Source: Cristatella mucedo
Lineage: Eukaryota > Bryozoa > Phylactolaemata > Cristatellidae
Direction of reading: 5' to 3'
Length of the DNA: 64,000 nt
NCBI GenBank assembly: GCA_009760855.2
Contig: WPIO01000059.1
Coordinates: 1,377,501-1,441,500 of the forward strand
In this document: one piece after another, positions 61,645-64,000 of the stretch
How the letters are laid out: each line of letters starts with the position of its first letter
How positions within the stretch are numbered: position 1 is the first letter of the stretch
Program-made: the position numbers and the translations under genes
The notes under the pieces: generated by a model
The model's database searches: none
What the model was told of the DNA's origin: nothing
Seen by the model: only the letters and a program-made list of their open reading frames with translations

Positions 61645-63929
61645 CTACAAGACCAACGCAGTCGAGATGCAGGCAGCTAGCTACATGCCATCCTTGGTGC
61701 CGAGGGGAATGGGCCAACGCCCGCACCCGTCCGGCAAAGGGCAAATCGTACACGAGCGACAAAACTTTTGGGGGGAAAGGAAGTCGCTGCTAACGAGTCG
61801 GTCTCAGCTTTAATGGATGCCGTTGGCTATGCATATCGACTCAGCCAAATTGACAAAAAAATAAGTTTGCCAGAAGTCCGCTCGACGGCACCTGTAACTA
61901 GGCCGGCTGGCGCAAATTCAGGCTCGTTCGCAGGTAAATGACCTTTTTTTTATACGGTTGACCTAGATAACAGAGCTAATTACTCATACACCGTCGCAAC
62001 TGCCACGCTACATCACTTCTAACCGACCTGCTTAGTTAGGCTCATCAAGAAGCACACACACTTCAACATTCTGCCACTCAATTGAAGTTCCGTCGTCGTA
62101 ATTCCTCCGACAAACTTAAATGAAATACTTCCTCATCTGGCTTCCCATCTCATGTATCATTCACTGTTAGGACTCAAGTCGTTTGGCTGGTCGGTGCGTC
62201 TTAACATCCTTTAACATTTAGACCTAATGCTTTCAGTTCATGTGCTGGCAAAGCCAAGAATGTATTACCAACTGAACTCGTGACATCCCACTGGCTAGAC
62301 ATTTAAAAAGACTACAAGCCTGCTAATCACACCATTTTCCCGTTGGCATGTAATTGTCCTCTGCCGTCTTACACAAGCCAAAACAGGATACGTTATCACT
62401 AAACAATCGACACACTTCCTTTCAAGAAAATGTAAAGTTGCCAAAAAGATTTAGTCTTCTGAAGGCGCTTCATAAATGCCTTATTATCAGTATCATTAAT
62501 TGAAGGACTTCTATAGTGCCAACCGAGCTGAAGCTACAGCTGGCGCGGCGTTATCACAGTGCTCTTCCGCAGCGAACGACGGCCAGTCGAGTTGTGCGCC
62601 AGCTACTGCTATCAGTGAGACACAGAAGCACGCACAACGTAACAGTGCTCGTGCGCAAATGCACGGGCTAGCGTATGCACACAATCGCATGGGCAAGGCG
62701 GTCCAGTTAATCGATCGTCTTGAACCGGACGCACGAGCAAGGTCTGTAGCCGGCCAACTCTGCAGCCTCCGGAGCGCACTCGCAGCAGCCTTACTTTCAC
62801 TTGCTGCTCGTATTTGCTCTTGGCAGAGCTAGCCTGGCCGTCGTACTTCTCCTTGTCTGTCTTGGTAAGTGCCGCCCACGCTTCAGCGCCTGAAAAAAGG
62901 AGCGAGCACTAGTGAGCACTAGCCCGAGCGAAACAAGCACTAGCTAGGCTAAGCGGGCTCGACGGACGATCCGTCCGTCGAGCCCGCTTAGCCGCCGGGC
63001 ATGTGGGCCGTGAGCGTGCAGCAGCTGCTGCTGCTGCTGCGAACCTTTCTTCACAATGTCGGTGTTGCTCATCTTGCCCGAGTTTTGGGCGCGAAAGTCG
63101 GTGAGAAACAGCAGATAGGCTGAAGGCGGCCTCTTGGGCTTGTTCGGATCGGCAGCCTTCTTGGCCACCTTACCGGATGCTCCCTTGGGAGGCACGTACG
63201 AAGACATCTGCACGAGAACGAGATCGATGGCTACCCGGTTAGGGACGGCACGGCAATAAGCGGCGATGCAATGACAGGATCGAGCCGTCGGTTTTGCCGA
63301 AGCCGCACGACAACGGTCCAGCACATCGGGAGGAGGGGAGGGAGGAAGAAACCAAGAGACCAACCACGGCTGCCTGCACTCCAGGCTCGAGCACACTGCG
63401 CGCAAATGCAAAATTCTCGAAAATGACAAGCGCACTTAAAAAAAACGCCACACTCCGCCTGCTAGAGGAGAATGAGCCGAGTGAGTAAGTGGGCATCGCC
63501 AAGCACATTTTTCCACTCTCTGCGAGCAGCATCATGAAAAGGCACGCCCCGACACACTTGTCGGATGATGATGAAGTGGCTCACCAACGATCGTAGCCTA
63601 AAAGCACGATGGACAACGACCCTCTAAACAGACATCTGGGCAAAAAATGACTAAAATTCCTACACAATTGGCCACGCTCGTCGACGGACAGAATTCCTGC
63701 AAAATTGGCCAAGCTCGTCGACGGACAGGTTGCTCTGCAGCTGGCAACAGCTGCGGAGCAACGAATCAACGAAAGGGCTGTACAGGCAGGCTGGCGCTTA
63801 GCGAGCTGGCGGGCACACCTGCTTGTCATATCGCCTCTTGTCCTCAGCAGCCTTCTCGTCGTAAGGCTTTTTTTCACCCGAGGTCAGGTTCTTCCACTTC
63901 TCAGAGGCAGCCTTAGTTACTTCAGCAAC
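61465..63929 (-). CDS. HMGB: HMGB-type two-HMG-box chromatin protein, 5' end outside the window
   Basis: Four coding exons on the - strand are visible: 63929-63819, 63207-63045, 62889-62795 and 61644-61465. Their phases agree and give the last 183 residues. Exon a is the second half of HMG box A (SEKWKNLTSGEKKPYDEKAA). Exon b is the linker and first half of box B (YVPPKG, DPNKPKRPPSAYLLFLTDFR). Exon c finishes box B (AEAWAALTKTDKEKYDGQA). Exon d is an AKPAAKPAAK linker and an acidic Asp/Glu tail. This is the standard HMGB order. HMGB proteins bend DNA and act in chromatin, and the acidic tail modulates binding. The first part of box A must lie beyond 64000. The numeric paralogue cannot be assigned. 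Confidence 0.95.
61995..62495 (+). mobile_element. old LINE A relic in an HMGB intron
   Basis: A degenerate C-terminal region (ACATCACTTCTAACCGACCTG; later CATTTAAAAAGAC) ends with a diverged hairpin GGCGCTTCATAAATGCCTTATTATC. Confidence 0.65.
62795..62889 (-). CDS. HMGB: HMGB exon: second half of box B
   Basis: The acceptor is TTTTTTCAG. The split Gly codon continues AEAWAALTKTDKEKYDGQAS and ends KSKYEQQVK. The donor AAA|GTAAGG is phase 0. Confidence 0.93.
62947..62993. repeat. perfect inverted repeat, 22-bp arms, 3-nt loop
   Basis: GGCTAAGCGGGCTCGACGG... is mirrored exactly by ...CCGTCGAGCCCGCTTAGCC around ATC. It lies in the 155-bp HMGB intron between exons b and c. Confidence 0.95.
63045..63207 (-). 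CDS. HMGB: HMGB exon: linker and first half of box B
   Basis: The acceptor is CTCGTGCAG. The exon opens with ATG (MSSYVPPKG), but that Met aligns with the internal REMKNYVPPKG of vertebrates, so it is not taken as the start. It ends NTDIVKK with an AAAG|GTTCGC donor, phase 1. The donor departs from GTRAGT, but the phase and alignment require it. Confidence 0.9.
63208..63818 (-). other. HMGB intron between exons a and b
   Basis: 611 bp. It contains a duplicated GGCCA(A/C)GCTCGTCGACGGACAG segment at about 63670-63730. No other element is recognised. Confidence 0.5.
63819..63929 (-). CDS. HMGB: HMGB exon: second half of box A
   Basis: The acceptor AAATCTCAG precedes GTT GCT GAA. The 37 codons give VAEVTKAASEKWKN...RRYDKQ, aligned with vertebrate AEFSKKCSERWKTM...ARYDREM. 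The donor CAG|GTGTGC is phase 0. Confidence 0.93.
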
Positions 63930-64000
63930 CTGAGATTTAATGTGTAGAGCAATGCAGCGCACGTGAGGCAAGCCTCACTTTCGACACCGCTGATCCAGTG

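Noticed and set aside
63045-63207. ATG at 63207 as the HMGB start
   Set aside because: It aligns with an internal Met after box A, and the upstream exon carries half of box A in phase.

Overview
This is a stretch of invertebrate animal nuclear DNA. It holds three spliced protein genes set in a dense background of degenerate retroelements and simple-sequence repeats. Evidence for a metazoan: intron-split exons with clear donor and acceptor sites, a C1 + RA + SARAH RASSF protein, a TUSC2 (FUS1) homologue, a two-box HMGB protein, LINE reverse transcriptases and tRNA-derived SINEs. The retroelement style would suit a spiralian such as a mollusc or flatworm, but no species can be named from the sequence.

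Layout. 0-16.7 kb is a repeat-rich flank: two LINE families (here called A and B), a CT microsatellite and a frameshifted hAT transposase relic (9.4-10.3 kb). 16.75-22.8 kb is a three-exon TUSC2 homologue on the + strand, predicted at 133 aa. Its first intron carries a 139-unit CTG/CAG tract. 25.65-47.2 kb is a seven-exon RASSF1/3/5-type gene on the - strand, predicted at 472 aa, convergent with TUSC2. Its introns are full of LINE copies, many in inverted pairs. 47.2-61.3 kb is intergenic: SINEs, LINE tails, a CA microsatellite and a hAT MITE that strongly recalls SPIN/URR1-type elements of vertebrates. 61.46-64.0 kb is an HMGB gene on the - strand; its 5' exon(s) lie beyond the right edge.

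How the parts relate. TUSC2 and RASSF1 are neighbours in the human 3p21.3 tumour-suppressor cluster. Finding their homologues next to each other here suggests an ancient linkage, although here they converge whereas the human genes share a strand (recalled knowledge). RASSF proteins act as SARAH-domain scaffolds for the Hippo/MST kinases. TUSC2 is a small N-myristoylated protein. HMGB is an abundant chromatin protein and no functional link to the other two is implied.

Retroelements. LINE A ends in a conserved hairpin (AAAGCGCC ... GGCGCTTT) followed by (ATT)n. A tRNA-derived SINE family carries a similar tail, as expected if it borrows the LINE machinery. Several LINE A tails occur as outward-facing inverted pairs with (TAA)n at the left end and (ATT)n at the right. 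This 'double-tailed' arrangement recurs at least four times and is not explained by ordinary insertion. All gene models are read by eye from splice-site phase and remembered family alignments; no search was run.
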